Part shown: piece after piece, positions 27,407 through 38,153 of the stretch
How positions within the stretch are numbered: position 1 is the first letter of the stretch
Layout of the letters: every line of letters begins with the position of its first letter
Source: Betaproteobacteria bacterium
GTDB lineage: Bacteria; Pseudomonadota; Gammaproteobacteria; Burkholderiales; SG8-39
DNA length: 55,533 bases
Direction of reading: 5' to 3'
NCBI GenBank assembly: GCA_005881595.1
Contig: VBBY01000046.1
Span: 1-55,533, forward strand
Program-made: the position numbers and the translations under genes
Notes under the pieces: generated by a model
What the model was told of the DNA's origin: nothing
Database searches by the model: none
The model's input: only the letters and a program-made list of their open reading frames with translations

Positions 27407-28356
27407 CGGGTGGCCGGGCGTTCGGTGTGTTCATCGCCCTGGCCTCGGGCCTGGCCCAGGCGCAGTCTCCGGAAGCGCTCGGCTGGCTGCGCAAGATCCA
27501 GGACGCGACGCAGAAGCTCTCCTACCGCGGCACCTTCGTCTACCAGCACGGCGGGCGCTCCGAGACCTCGCGCATCACGCGCTACATCGACGCCGGCGGC
27601 GACATCGACAAGCTCGAGGTGCTGGACGGCGTGCCGCGCGAGATCGTGCGCACGCGCGACAGCATCCGCTGCTACCTGCCCGAGAGCCGGGTGGTCAAGG
27701 TCGATCGCCGCACCGCCGAGCGCGATTTCCCTGCGCTGCTGCCCGAGCGCGTGAGCGCGCTCGCGCGCCACTATGACATCAGCCTCGGCGAGAACCACCG
27801 CATCGCCGGCTTCGACTGCCAGGCGGTGATGCTCGCGCCGAAGGACAATCTGCGCTACGGCTACAAGCTCTACGCCGACGTGCACAGCGGCATGCTGCTG
27901 AAGGCCGTCACGCTCGATTCGAGCGGCGACACGGTCGAGCAGTTCATGTTCACGCAGCTCGCCATCGGCCCGGTGAGCCGCGACATGGTGAAGCCCAGGC
28001 AGGCCGCCCGCGGCTGGCGCATCGAGGACAGCGCTGCCGCGCCTGCGCGCCTCGCCGGCTGGGAGCTCAGCAGCGAGCTGCCCGGCTTTCACAAGGTAAC
28101 CGAGCTCAAGCGCCTGCTCGGCGAGTCGCGGCCGGTCGGGCAGCTGGTGTATTCGGACGGTCTCGCGGCGGTGTCGGTGTTCATCGAGCCGCTCGAGGGC
28201 CGGCGCGATCCGGTGCGCACCGGGCTCTCGAGCATGGGGGCGATCCACATCTACACGCGCGAAGTCGCGAATCACATGGTGACCGTGGTAGGCGAGGCGC
28301 CGGCCGTGAGCGTGCAGCGCATCGCCGACTCTGTAGAATTTCGTCGTCCGCACTAG
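27403..28356 (+). CDS. rseB: sigma-E regulator RseB/MucB
   Basis: Periplasmic sensor that binds the periplasmic part of RseA and protects it from cleavage. 317 residues. A signal peptide covers residues 1-20 (ALASGLAQAQ). The mature part starts EALGWLRKIQDATQKLSYRGTFVYQH, the usual MucB opening, and proceeds through the LolA-like domain (YGYKLYADVHSGMLLKA) to the smaller C-terminal domain (LPGFHKVTELKR). Two cysteines (Cys-89 region IRCYLPES and FDCQAVM) are present. Start GTG overlaps the rseA stop. Confidence 0.94.
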   Translation: MTGGRAFGVFIALASGLAQAQSPEALGWLRKIQDATQKLSYRGTFVYQHGGRSETSRITRYIDAGGDIDKLEVLDGVPREIVRTRDSIRCYLPESRVVKVDRRTAERDFPALLPERVSALARHYDISLGENHRIAGFDCQAVMLAPKDNLRYGYKLYADVHSGMLLKAVTLDSSGDTVEQFMFTQLAIGPVSRDMVKPRQAARGWRIEDSAAAPARLAGWELSSELPGFHKVTELKRLLGESRPVGQLVYSDGLAAVSVFIEPLEGRRDPVRTGLSSMGAIHIYTREVANHMVTVVGEAPAVSVQRIADSVEFRRPH

Positions 28357-28374
28357 AGAAAGGCAGGAGCAACA

Positions 28375-29814
28375 ATGCGAGTTCTGAGAGGGCTGGTCGC
28401 ACTGTGGCTGGCCGCAAGCTGGATGACCGTGCTGGCGCAGACGCAGGTGCTGCCCGACTTCACGCGCCTGGTCGAAGAGCAGGGCAGCGCCGTCGTCAAC
28501 ATCAGCACCACGCAGGCCGTGCGCCGCACCAGCGCGCTGCCGCAGATCCCCGGCATGGAGGACGACGAGATCCAGGAATTCTTCCGCCGCTTCATTCCGC
28601 GCCAGCAGCCCGGCGTGCCCGGCCCGGGGCCGGGGCCGCGTTCCGAGAGCCGCTCGCTCGGCTCCGGATTCATCCTCAGCGCCGACGGCTACATCATGAC
28701 CAATGCCCACGTCCTCGAGGGCGCCGACGAGATCAACGTGCGCTTCACCGACAAGCGCGAGTTCAAGGCCAAGGTGATCGGCGCCGACAAGCGCACCGAC
28801 GTCGCGCTCATCAAGATCGAGGCGAGCGGGCTGCCCGCCGTGCGCTTCGGCGACCCGAGCAAGCTGAAGGTCGGAGAATGGGTGGTGGCAATCGGCGCGC
28901 CCTTCGGCTTCGAGAACACCGTCACCGCCGGCATCGTCAGCGCCAAGGGCCGCTCGCTGCCGCAGGAGAACTTCGTTCCCTTCATCCAGACCGACGTCGC
29001 CATCAACCCCGGCAACTCGGGCGGGCCGCTGTTCAACATGCGCGGCGAGGTGGTCGGCATCAATTCGCAGATCTACAGCCGCACCGGCGGCTTCATGGGC
29101 CTGTCGTTCGCGATCCCGATCGACGTGGCGCTCGACATCCAGAAGCAGTTGCGCGACAAGGGCCGCGTCGCGCGCGGCCGCATCGGCGTGGTGATCCAGG
29201 AAGTGACGCGCGACCTTGCGACCTCCTTCGGGCTGGAGCGTCCGCGCGGCGCGCTGGTGAACTCCGTCGAGAAGGGCAGCCCGGCCGACAGGGCGGGAAT
29301 CGAGGCCTCCGACATCATCATCGGCTTCGACGGCAAGCCGGTGGAGAATTCGAGCGACCTGCCGCGCCTGGTCGGCTCGACTCGCCCCGGTTCCCAGGCT
29401 GCGGTGGAGGTCTGGCGCAAGGGCGCGGCGCGCAAGCTTTCCATCACCGTCGGCGAGCTGCAGGAAGAGCGCATCGCGGCGCGCGACACGCCGCGCAGCC
29501 AGAAGCCCTCGGAGACGCTCGCCAACCGGCTCGGCATCGTCGTCGCTGAACTCTCTGCCGAGAAGAAGAAGGAGATGAGGATCGCGAACGGCCTGGAGGT
29601 CACCGATGTGCGGCCCGATGCGCGCGCCGACGTACGGCGCGGCGACGTGCTGCTGACGCTGGTCCACAAGGGTCAGCATGTCGAGCTGAAGTCGGTCGAG
29701 CAGTTCAACAAGCTGCTCGCCGGCCTCGACAAGAGCGCGGTGTTCACCCTCCAGGTGCGACGCGGGGACGCCGTGGCCTTTGTCACGGTCTCCGGACTGA
29801 CCGACAAAGGCTAG
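28375..29814 (+). CDS. mucD: periplasmic serine protease MucD/DegP (Do family)
   Basis: Periplasmic quality-control protease and chaperone. 479 residues; signal peptide 1-22 (MTVLAQ). The catalytic triad is His112 (TNAHV), Asp142 (RTDVALIK) and Ser215 (GNSGGPLFN). Two PDZ domains follow (about 270-360 and 390-475), with GALVNSVEKGSPADRAGI in the first. AGGAG precedes the ATG. It completes the rpoE-mucABD stress operon. Confidence 0.96.
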   Translation: MRVLRGLVALWLAASWMTVLAQTQVLPDFTRLVEEQGSAVVNISTTQAVRRTSALPQIPGMEDDEIQEFFRRFIPRQQPGVPGPGPGPRSESRSLGSGFILSADGYIMTNAHVLEGADEINVRFTDKREFKAKVIGADKRTDVALIKIEASGLPAVRFGDPSKLKVGEWVVAIGAPFGFENTVTAGIVSAKGRSLPQENFVPFIQTDVAINPGNSGGPLFNMRGEVVGINSQIYSRTGGFMGLSFAIPIDVALDIQKQLRDKGRVARGRIGVVIQEVTRDLATSFGLERPRGALVNSVEKGSPADRAGIEASDIIIGFDGKPVENSSDLPRLVGSTRPGSQAAVEVWRKGAARKLSITVGELQEERIAARDTPRSQKPSETLANRLGIVVAELSAEKKKEMRIANGLEVTDVRPDARADVRRGDVLLTLVHKGQHVELKSVEQFNKLLAGLDKSAVFTLQVRRGDAVAFVTVSGLTDKG

Positions 29815-29815
29815 C

Positions 29816-30034
29816 TTGCGCCCGCGGCTTTACGGGCGCGCGGGTTGCCAGCTCTGCGAGGAGATGGCGCGGACGCTGCGCTCGCTCGGCGTCGAGGTCG
29901 ACGAAATCGATGTCGACGCCGACCCGCGCCTGCAAAGGCGCTATGGCAACGACGTACCGGTGCTGGTGGACGCGCAGGAGCGCGAGATCTGCCGCCACCG
30001 CCTCGATGCGGCAGCGCTGAGCAAAATCAAATAA
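29816..30034 (+). CDS. glutaredoxin family protein
   Basis: A 72-residue thioredoxin-fold protein with the redox motif C-Q-L-C at residues 11-14 (GRAGCQLCEEM) and the cis-Pro loop DVPVLV. Such short proteins occur between mucD and lepA in related genomes. The start is TTG at 29816, two bases after the mucD stop, without a clear ribosome binding site, so coupled translation is likely. A Rho-independent terminator follows. Confidence 0.85.
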   Translation: MRPRLYGRAGCQLCEEMARTLRSLGVEVDEIDVDADPRLQRRYGNDVPVLVDAQEREICRHRLDAAALSKIK

Positions 30035-30051
30035 GATAGCGGGTTAAAGGA

Positions 30052-30080
30052 GGGTGCGCGGCCGGGCACCCTCTTTCTTT
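30052..30080 (+). terminator. Rho-independent terminator after the mucD/glutaredoxin genes
   Basis: GGGTGC (30052-30057) pairs with GCACCC (30066-30071) around an 8-nt loop, followed by TCTTTCTTT. It separates the sigma-E operon from lepA. Confidence 0.75.
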
Positions 30081-30102
30081 ATATGGCGCAGAGCCTGCCT
30101 TG

Positions 30103-31898
<1,796 letters not shown>

Positions 31899-31902
<4 letters not shown>

Positions 31903-32687
31903 GCTTCGCGCTGTTTCTGCTGATCCTGCTGGTCGTCACCGGGGTGGTGTGGGCGCTGGAGGCGGCATGGCTGCGACGCTCGCGATCGGCGCTCGCCAAG
32001 CAGCCGTGGTGGGTCGAGTACTCGGTCAGCTTCTTCCCGGTGATCCTGATCGTGTTCCTGCTGCGCTCGTTCCTGGTCGAGCCGTTCAAGATCCCGTCGA
32101 GCTCGATGGTGCCGACGCTGCTGGTCGGCGACTTCATCCTGGTGAACAAGTTCACTTACGGCATCCGGCTGCCGGTGGCAAACAAGAAAGTGATGGAGCT
32201 CGGCAGCCCGCGGCGCGGCGACGTGATGGTGTTTCGCTATCCCGAGGACCCTTCGCTCGACTACATCAAGCGCGTGGTGGGCCTGCCGGGCGACCGCATC
32301 GAATACCGCAACAAGCGGCTCTTCATCAACGGCACGCAGGTGCCGGTGCGGCAGATCGACGATTACCTGTCCAAGGAGCGCATGCAGTTCTCGCGGCGTT
32401 ACCTCGAGACGCTCAACGGCGTCGAGCATGAAATTCTGCTCGAGGAGGACGCGCCGGCGTTCGTCGCGCCGTCGCGCGCGTTCCCGCATGCCGGGAATTG
32501 CAACTACAATATGAACGGCCTGGCGTGCACGGTTCCGCCGGGCCATTACTTCGCGATGGGCGACAACAGGGACAATTCGAGCGACAGCCGGGTGTGGGGC
32601 TTCGTGCCGGACGAGAACATCGTCGGCAAGGCGTTTTTCATCTGGCTCAACCTGAACGAGCTCGGCCGCTTCGGGTCGTTCAAATGA
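31899..32687 (+). CDS. lepB: signal peptidase I
   Basis: Inner-membrane protease that removes signal peptides from exported proteins. 262 residues from a TTG start that overlaps the lepA stop (TTGA). Two N-terminal transmembrane segments (about 2-20 and 41-58) precede the catalytic domain. The Ser-Lys dyad is Ser69 ([10 protein letters not shown]) and Lys124 ([14 protein letters not shown]); box E is [16 protein letters not shown]. Standard position between lepA and rnc. Confidence 0.96.
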
Positions 32688-32707
32688 GGGACAGGGAGGC
32701 AGCTATC

Positions 32708-33061
32708 ATGGGCCACAGCCACGGTCAACGCGGGGTCACGCTGATGGGGCTGATCATCCTGCTCTTCATCTTGATCTTTGTAGCGATGCTCGGCTTCAAG
32801 CTGATCCCGGCCTACATCGACTTCTATACCGCCAAGAAGGCGATCAACGCCGTAGCGCGCCAGGGCAGCACCGCTGCAGAGATCCGCAGGAGCTTCGAGC
32901 TGCGCTCCGCGATCGACAATGTAAACGTCAGGCCCAGCGACCTCGAGATCACCAAGGAGGGCAATGAGATGGTGATCGGGTTCGCGTACCGCAAGGAGGT
33001 GCCGTTGTTCTCCAATGTCGGCATCTACATCGACTTCGCGGCCAGCACGAGGGACCAGTAG
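32708..33061 (+). CDS. DUF4845 domain membrane protein
   Basis: A 117-residue protein with one N-terminal helix (about residues 10-32). The start MGHSHGQRGVTLMGLIILL resembles a type IV prepilin leader, although a pilin role is not implied. Homologous proteins regularly lie between lepB and rnc in betaproteobacteria; function unknown. The ATG at 32708 has GGGAGG 8 nt upstream; another in-frame ATG at 32684 overlaps the lepB stop. Confidence 0.82.
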   Translation: MGHSHGQRGVTLMGLIILLFILIFVAMLGFKLIPAYIDFYTAKKAINAVARQGSTAAEIRRSFELRSAIDNVNVRPSDLEITKEGNEMVIGFAYRKEVPLFSNVGIYIDFAASTRDQ

Positions 33062-33067
33062 ATCGCC

Positions 33068-33736
33068 TTGTCCCGGCCCGCGGCTCTCGAAAAGCGGCTT
33101 GGCCACCGATTCGCAGCCCTCGGGCTGCTCCAGCAGGCGCTCACCCACCGCAGCCACGGCCCGCAGAACAACGAAAGGCTGGAATTCCTCGGCGACGGCG
33201 TGCTCGGCTGCGCGGTGGCCGACGAGCTCTATGCGCGTTTTCCGCAGCTCTCGGAAGGCAAGCTGACACGGCTGCGCGCGAGCCTGGTGCGGGAGGAGAC
33301 GCTCGCCGAGGTGGCGCGCGGGCTGCAGCTGGCGCAGTTCCTTCGGCTGGGCGAGGGCGAGCTCGCAAGCGCTGCGCAGGCGCGCCAGTCCATCCTTGCC
33401 GACGCGCTCGAAGCAGTGTTTGGTGCCGTGTTTCTCGACGGCGGCTATCAGGCCGCGCGCGCGGCGGTGCTGAAGGCGTTCGGCCCGCTCGTCGAACGGC
33501 TCGACCCGGAGCAGCCGGCCAAGGACGCGAAAACCCAGCTGCAGGAAATCATGCAAGCCCGCAAGCAGAAACTGCCCGAGTACCGCGTCGTCGGCGAGCA
33601 TGGCCAGGCGCATGCGCGGACATTCGAAGTTGAATGCGTAGTCGGCCCTGGCTTGAGCGCGAAAGGCAGTGGCAGCTCGCGCCAGCGCGCCGAACAGCAG
33701 GCGGCCAGGGCGATGCTCGGGCAGCTCTCGAAATGA
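33068..33736 (+). CDS. rnc: ribonuclease III
   Basis: Double-stranded-RNA endonuclease maturing rRNA and regulating mRNAs. 222 residues from a TTG start. The catalytic signature is ERLEFLGDGVLG (about residues 37-48), with a second acidic site in LADALEAVFGAVFLDGG. The C-terminal dsRNA-binding domain spans about 150-222 (DAKTQLQEIMQ to AEQQAARAMLGQL). It overlaps era by ATGA. Confidence 0.96.
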   Translation: MSRPAALEKRLGHRFAALGLLQQALTHRSHGPQNNERLEFLGDGVLGCAVADELYARFPQLSEGKLTRLRASLVREETLAEVARGLQLAQFLRLGEGELASAAQARQSILADALEAVFGAVFLDGGYQAARAAVLKAFGPLVERLDPEQPAKDAKTQLQEIMQARKQKLPEYRVVGEHGQAHARTFEVECVVGPGLSAKGSGSSRQRAEQQAARAMLGQLSK

Positions 33737-34617
33737 AAGTGCGACGCTGTGGCACGGTAGGCATCGCCGGTCGCCCGAATACCGGGAAATCGAGCCTGCT
33801 CAACCGCCTGATCGGCGAAAAGCTCTCGATCGTCTCGTCCAAACCGCAGACCACGCGGCATTTGATCACCGGCATCCTGACGCGCGAGGACTGCCAGTAC
33901 ATCTTCGTGGACGCACCCGGGCAGCAGACGCGCTCGCGCAGCGTACTTCATCGCGCGCTGAACCGACGGGCGACCGAAGCGGCGCGCGACGCCGACGTCG
34001 CGCTGTTCGTGCTCGAGGTGCTGCGCTTCGGCCCCGAGGACCGCGCCGCGCTGGAGCGGATTTCCGCCGAGCAGAAGGTGGTCCTGGTTGTAAACAAGAT
34101 CGACGTGTTGAAAAATCAGCGGGACCTTATCCCTTTCCTGGACCGACTATCCAAGGTGCGTGATTTCCAGGCGATCGTCCCGGTGAGCGCCAAGACCGGC
34201 AGGAACATCGCCGAATTGCTGCGGGTCCTGCGCGAAGCGTTGCCCGAAGGCCCCGCAGCGTACCCGCCGGACCAGCTGACCGATCGCGACGAGCGGTTTT
34301 TCGCCGCCGAGCTGCTGCGCGAGAAGCTGTTCGAGGAGCTGGCCGAGGAGTTGCCGTACCGCTGCGAGGCGCTGATCGAGAGCTTCAAGGAGGAAGGCCG
34401 GCTGCGCCGCATCGAGGCCACGATCCTGGTGGAGCGCGAGAGCCAGAAGCTGATCGTCCTGGGCGCGCGCGGCGAGCGGCTCAAGCGCATGGCGAGCGCG
34501 GCGCGCAAGGACATGGAGCGCCTGTTCGAGGGCAAGGTTTACCTCGGGGTCTGGGTGAAAGTGCGGCGCGCCTGGACGGACGACGCGCGCGTACTTCGTT
34601 CGCTGGGGTACGAATGA
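33733..34617 (+). CDS. era: GTPase Era
   Basis: Ribosome-assembly GTPase binding the 3' end of 16S rRNA. 294 residues from the ATG at 33733, overlapping the rnc stop. The G1 motif is GRPNTGKS (13-20), G3 is DAPGQQ, and G4 is NKID. The C-terminal KH domain includes ATILVERESQKLIVLGARGERLKRM. In most Era proteins the G3 motif reads DTPG; here it is DAPG. The stop overlaps recO by ATGA. Confidence 0.97.
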   Translation: MKVRRCGTVGIAGRPNTGKSSLLNRLIGEKLSIVSSKPQTTRHLITGILTREDCQYIFVDAPGQQTRSRSVLHRALNRRATEAARDADVALFVLEVLRFGPEDRAALERISAEQKVVLVVNKIDVLKNQRDLIPFLDRLSKVRDFQAIVPVSAKTGRNIAELLRVLREALPEGPAAYPPDQLTDRDERFFAAELLREKLFEELAEELPYRCEALIESFKEEGRLRRIEATILVERESQKLIVLGARGERLKRMASAARKDMERLFEGKVYLGVWVKVRRAWTDDARVLRSLGYE

Positions 34618-35330
34618 AGCGCAGGGCCGAGCACGAAGCGGGCTACGTGCTGCACACCTACCCCTACAAGGAGACCAGCCTGATCGTCGAGGCCTTCACG
34701 CGGCGCTTCGGCCGCGTGGCGATGCTCGCGCGGGGGGCCCGTCGCCCGCGCTCCGCGATGCGCGGCGTGCTCCTGTCGTTCCATCCGCTGCGCCTGAGCT
34801 GGAGCGCCCCGGCGGAGCTCGGCAACCTGATCTCGGCGGAATGGTCGGGCGGCCTGCGGCCGCTCGCGGGGCGCGGCCTGATGTGCGGGTTCTACGTCAA
34901 CGAGCTGGTGCTGCGCCTGCTGCCGCGCGACGACCCGCACGAGGTGCTTTTCGATTCCTATGGGGAAACTTTATCCCGCCTGGCCGGCGACGGGCCTTTT
35001 GCTTCCGTACTTCGGGGATTCGAAAAGCGGTTGCTGGCCGAGCTCGGTTATGCTCCGCTGCTCGACCGCGATGCGGCGAGCGGCGCGCCCATCGACCCGG
35101 AGGCGCGCTACGTCTACGAGCCGGATCGCGGGCCGATGCCAGTGAGAAATTCGCATTCAAATGATCTGCTGGTGAGCGGCCGCACGCTGCTCGACGTCGC
35201 CGCCGACGATTACGCGCGGCCCGAGACGCGGGACGAGGCGCGCACGCTGCTGCGCGCGCTCATCGGCGAGCGCCTCCACGGGCAGGTGTTGCATACGCGC
35301 ACGGTGCTGAAGGAGCTGAACGACCTGTGA
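34614..35330 (+). CDS. recO: DNA repair protein RecO
   Basis: Recombination mediator that helps RecR load RecA on SSB-coated DNA. 238 residues: an N-terminal OB fold ([40 protein letters not shown]) and a helical C-terminal domain ([18 protein letters not shown]). Length matches the proteobacterial form, which lacks the four-Cys zinc motif. Coupled to era upstream and to pdxJ downstream (GTGA). Confidence 0.93.
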   Translation: MKRRAEHEAGYVLHTYPYKETSLIVEAFTRRFGRVAMLARGARRPRSAMRGVLLSFHPLRLSWSAPAELGNLISAEWSGGLRPLAGRGLMCGFYVNELVLRLLPRDDPHEVLFDSYGETLSRLAGDGPFASVLRGFEKRLLAELGYAPLLDRDAASGAPIDPEARYVYEPDRGPMPVRNSHSNDLLVSGRTLLDVAADDYARPETRDEARTLLRALIGERLHGQVLHTRTVLKELNDL

Positions 35331-36073
35331 TCGAGCTCGGCGTCAACGTCGACCACGTCGCCACGGTGCGCCAGGCGCGCCGCACCTATGAGCCCGACCC
35401 GGTCTGGGCGGCGGTCGAGGCGCACCTCGGCGGCGCCGACGGCATCACCGTGCACCTGCGCGAGGACCGGCGCCACATCCAGGACGAGGACGTGAGGCGC
35501 CTGCGCGAGCTGACCCACATCCGGCTGAACCTCGAGATGGCCGCCACCGACGAGATGGTCGGCATCGCGCGCCGGATCAAGCCCGAGATGGCGATGCTGG
35601 TCCCCGAGGGCCGCCACGAGATCACCACCGAGGGCGGCCTCGACATCGCGTCGCAGGAAGCGAAGCTCAGGCAGGCGGTCGCGCGCCTGGCCGAAGCCGG
35701 GATCGTGGTCTCGGTGTTCATCGACGCCGAAGTGCGGCAGGTGGAGGCGGCAGGCCGCATCGGCGCGGCGGTGTGCGAAGTGCATACCGGACCGTATGCC
35801 CACGCCTTCCATTCGAAGGGGCGCGACGAGGAGAGCCCGGCGGTGGCGGCCGAGCTCCAGCGCATCCGGCGCGCCGGCGAGGCCATTCGCTCGCTCGGCA
35901 TGCGGTTCAACGCCGGTCATGCGCTCAACTACTTCAACGTCGAGCCGGTCGCCAGGCTGCCGGGGGTACGGGAGCTGCACATCGGCCATGCCATCGTCAG
36001 CCGCGCAGTGTTCGTGGGCATGCGCGAGGCGGTGCGCGAAATGAAGCAGCTGATGCTCCAGGCGGCGCGGTGA
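35327..36073 (+). CDS. pdxJ: pyridoxine 5'-phosphate synthase
   Basis: Final ring-closing enzyme of DXP-dependent vitamin B6 synthesis, joining 1-deoxyxylulose 5-phosphate and aminoacetone phosphate. 248 residues in a TIM barrel. Family signatures are [17 protein letters not shown] (residues 3-19), [34 protein letters not shown] and [10 protein letters not shown]. The GTG start overlaps recO; the stop overlaps acpS (GTGA). Confidence 0.97.
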   Translation: MIELGVNVDHVATVRQARRTYEPDPVWAAVEAHLGGADGITVHLREDRRHIQDEDVRRLRELTHIRLNLEMAATDEMVGIARRIKPEMAMLVPEGRHEITTEGGLDIASQEAKLRQAVARLAEAGIVVSVFIDAEVRQVEAAGRIGAAVCEVHTGPYAHAFHSKGRDEESPAVAAELQRIRRAGEAIRSLGMRFNAGHALNYFNVEPVARLPGVRELHIGHAIVSRAVFVGMREAVREMKQLMLQAAR

Positions 36074-36453
36074 TCTACGGCGTGGGCACCGATGTAGTCG
36101 AAATCGCGCGCATCGAAAATGCGCTCGCGCGCTTCGGAGAGCGCTTTGCGCGACGCATTCTTTCCGAATCCGAATTCAGCCGGTTCAAGAACCACCGCCT
36201 GCCCGCCGCCTACCTCGCCAAGCGCTTCGCCGCCAAGGAGGCTTTCGCCAAGGCGCTCGGCACCGGCATCCACGCGCCGGCCAACTGGCAGGGCGTGTGG
36301 GTGAAGAATCTTCCTTCGGGACAGCCGGTGCTGCAATTTTCCAGGGAGCTGGAAGATCTCCTGCGCAAAAGAAAAATCCTGCATTCCCACGTTTCTTTGT
36401 CCGATGAGCGCGGCGTGGCGTTCGCCACGGTGATCCTGGAGTGCGAAAAGTAA
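36070..36453 (+). CDS. acpS: holo-[acyl-carrier-protein] synthase
   Basis: Transfers 4'-phosphopantetheine from CoA to AcpP. 127 residues from a GTG. The metal-binding signature is [11 protein letters not shown] (residues 6-16) and the second is [17 protein letters not shown]. The usual place is after pdxJ; the 3' end overlaps nagZ by 13 nt. Confidence 0.96.
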   Translation: MIYGVGTDVVEIARIENALARFGERFARRILSESEFSRFKNHRLPAAYLAKRFAAKEAFAKALGTGIHAPANWQGVWVKNLPSGQPVLQFSRELEDLLRKRKILHSHVSLSDERGVAFATVILECEK

Positions 36454-37502
36454 AGCGTCCGCTCGGGCCGGTGGTCATCGACGCAATCGGCAGCGCACTG
36501 ACCGACGAGGACCGCGAGCGCCTCAGGCATCCAGCGACAGGCGGGGTGATTTTATTTTCTAGGAACTATGAGAATCCGCAGCAGCTGCTCGCCTTGTGCG
36601 AGGTCCTGGAGCGCCTGCGCGAGCCGGCGCTGCCGGTCTGCGTCGACCACGAGGGCGGGCGAGTGCAGCGCTTTCGCGAAGGTTTCACGGCGATTCCGCC
36701 GATGCGGGAGCTCGGCAAGCTCTGGGACCGCGACCGCGAGGCGGCGCGCGAGGCGGCGCGCAGCGCCGCCTACGTCATCGCCGCGGAGCTTGCCGCCCAC
36801 GGCGTCGATTTCAGCTTCGCGCCGGTGCTCGACCTCGACTACGGATCCTGCGCGGCCATCGGCGACCGCGCGCTGCACTTCGACCCCAACGCGGTCGGCG
36901 CGCTCGGCGCCTGCATCGTGCAGGGATTCGCGGCCGCGGGCATGGCGGCGGTCGGCAAGCACTTTCCGGGTCACGGCTTTGCGCCGCTCGATTCCCATGT
37001 GGAGGTGCCTCGCGATGATAGGCCAGTGAAGGACATTTTTTCAAAGGATGTCGTTCCCTACCGCAAGGCGATCGAGGCGGGCCTCGCTGCGGTCATGCCC
37101 GCGCATGTGATTTACACGCAGGCGGATCCTGAGCCCGCGGGCTACTCGAGGTATTGGCTGCAGGAAGTGCTGCGCGGCAGGCTCGGCTTCGAGGGCCTCG
37201 TGTTCAGCGACGACCTGTCGATGGTCGGCGCGAGCACTGCGGGCGGGATAGCGGAGCGCGCGCGCGCCGCGCTCGCCGCAGGCTGCGACATGGTGCTGTT
37301 ATGCAACGACCCGCCAGGCCAGGCGGCACTGCTCGAGTCGCTCGGCGATCTGCCGCTCGCCCGCCCGGAGCGGCTGGAGCGGATGAGGAAGAAGGGCGGG
37401 AGAGACCTGAGGAAGAGCGTCGCCTATAGAGATGCGCTTGTAGCTTTAGATTCCTGCCGGCCCCCTGATAAGGGGGCTGCGAGCTTTGCGAGCGGGGGTT
37501 AG
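36441..37502 (+). CDS. nagZ: beta-N-acetylglucosaminidase NagZ
   Basis: Cytoplasmic glycoside hydrolase family 3 enzyme in cell-wall recycling, releasing GlcNAc from anhydromuropeptides. 353 residues. The substrate loop KHFPGHG starts at Lys173, and the nucleophile motif FSDDLSM contains Asp257-Asp258. The last 20 or so residues are encoded by a hairpin-forming, repeat-like sequence (37460-37500) and may be a lineage-specific tail. Final gene of the lepA-nagZ string; it converges on efp. Confidence 0.95.
   Translation: MRKVKRPLGPVVIDAIGSALTDEDRERLRHPATGGVILFSRNYENPQQLLALCEVLERLREPALPVCVDHEGGRVQRFREGFTAIPPMRELGKLWDRDREAAREAARSAAYVIAAELAAHGVDFSFAPVLDLDYGSCAAIGDRALHFDPNAVGALGACIVQGFAAAGMAAVGKHFPGHGFAPLDSHVEVPRDDRPVKDIFSKDVVPYRKAIEAGLAAVMPAHVIYTQADPEPAGYSRYWLQEVLRGRLGFEGLVFSDDLSMVGASTAGGIAERARAALAAGCDMVLLCNDPPGQAALLESLGDLPLARPERLERMRKKGGRDLRKSVAYRDALVALDSCRPPDKGAASFASGG
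37460..37477. repeat. GC-rich hairpin in the 3' end of nagZ
   Basis: GCCCCCT (37460-37466) and AGGGGGC (37471-37477) form a 7-bp stem with a GATA loop, followed by the direct repeat GCGAGCTTTGCGAGC. It resembles an extragenic-type repetitive element and may serve as a barrier between convergent nagZ and efp; there is no T tract. Confidence 0.5.
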
Positions 37503-37526
37503 TGTGAAAAGAGATGGCCTGATGCG

Positions 37527-38093
37527 TCAGGCACGCTCCATGTATGTGCCTTCGTTGGTATCGACCTTGATCTTCTCGCCCTTGTTGATGAACGGCGGCA
37601 CCTGGACCGTGATCCCGGTCTCCATCTTCGCCGGCTTGAAAGTATTGGTGGCGGTGGCGTTCTTGATGCCGGGCTCGGTGTCGACCACGGTCAGCACCAC
37701 CGAAGGTGGAATCTCGACGCCGATCGCGCGGCCGTTGTAGAAGTTGATCTGCACCTCGGTATCGGGCAGCAGATAGCCCGCCTGGCCCTCGAGGAAATCG
37801 GCCGGCAGCGACAGCTGCTCGTAATTCTCCTTGTCCATGAACACGTAGCTGTCGCCGTCCTGGTACAGGTACTGCATGTCGCGCGGGTCGACGTAGGCGC
37901 GCTCGACCTTGTCCTCGGTGCGGAAGCGCTGGTTGGTCTTGGTGCCGGCCTCGATGTCCTTCATCTCGACCTGCATGAAGGCGCCGCCGCGGCCGCCGAC
38001 GTGGACGTGGTAGGACTTGACGACGCGCCAGATGCGCTTGTCCCACTCGAGCAGGTTTCCGGGGCGGATCTGGACTGCTTCGACCTTGGCCAT
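37527..38093 (-). CDS. efp: elongation factor P with Arg at the modification site
   Basis: Translation factor that relieves ribosome stalling at polyproline stretches. 188 residues from the ATG at 38093 (MAKVEAVQIRPGN). Three OB-like domains are evident, ending INKGEKIKVDTNEGTYMERA. The loop that carries the modified residue reads HVGGRGGAF, with Arg35 where Lys-type EF-P has lysine. The rest of the sequence (IRPGN, GGAFMQVE, EQLSLPADFL) reminds me of Lys-type alphaproteobacterial EF-P rather than the SGRNAAV-type Arg loop used with the rhamnosyltransferase EarP. No earP, epmA or epmB is adjacent. Confidence 0.95.
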   Translation of the reverse strand: MAKVEAVQIRPGNLLEWDKRIWRVVKSYHVHVGGRGGAFMQVEMKDIEAGTKTNQRFRTEDKVERAYVDPRDMQYLYQDGDSYVFMDKENYEQLSLPADFLEGQAGYLLPDTEVQINFYNGRAIGVEIPPSVVLTVVDTEPGIKNATATNTFKPAKMETGITVQVPPFINKGEKIKVDTNEGTYMERA

Positions 38094-38138
38094 GGCATTT
38101 ACCGCTGGCTGCGAAAAGGGCGCGAATTTTACACGATT

Positions 38139-38144
38139 TATAAT
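38139..38144 (+). promoter_or_regulatory. TATAAT -10-like box upstream of uvrC
   Basis: A perfect TATAAT lies 10 nt before the uvrC GTG within the 60-nt efp-uvrC divergent spacer. I cannot identify a matching -35 box. If it is functional, the transcript would begin almost at the start codon. Confidence 0.3.
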
Positions 38145-38153
38145 CGACTCATC

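Noticed and set aside
27361-29679. 772-residue open frame antisense to rseB and mucD
   Set aside because: It covers two real genes plus their junction; composition is typical of antisense frames and there is no plausible start context.
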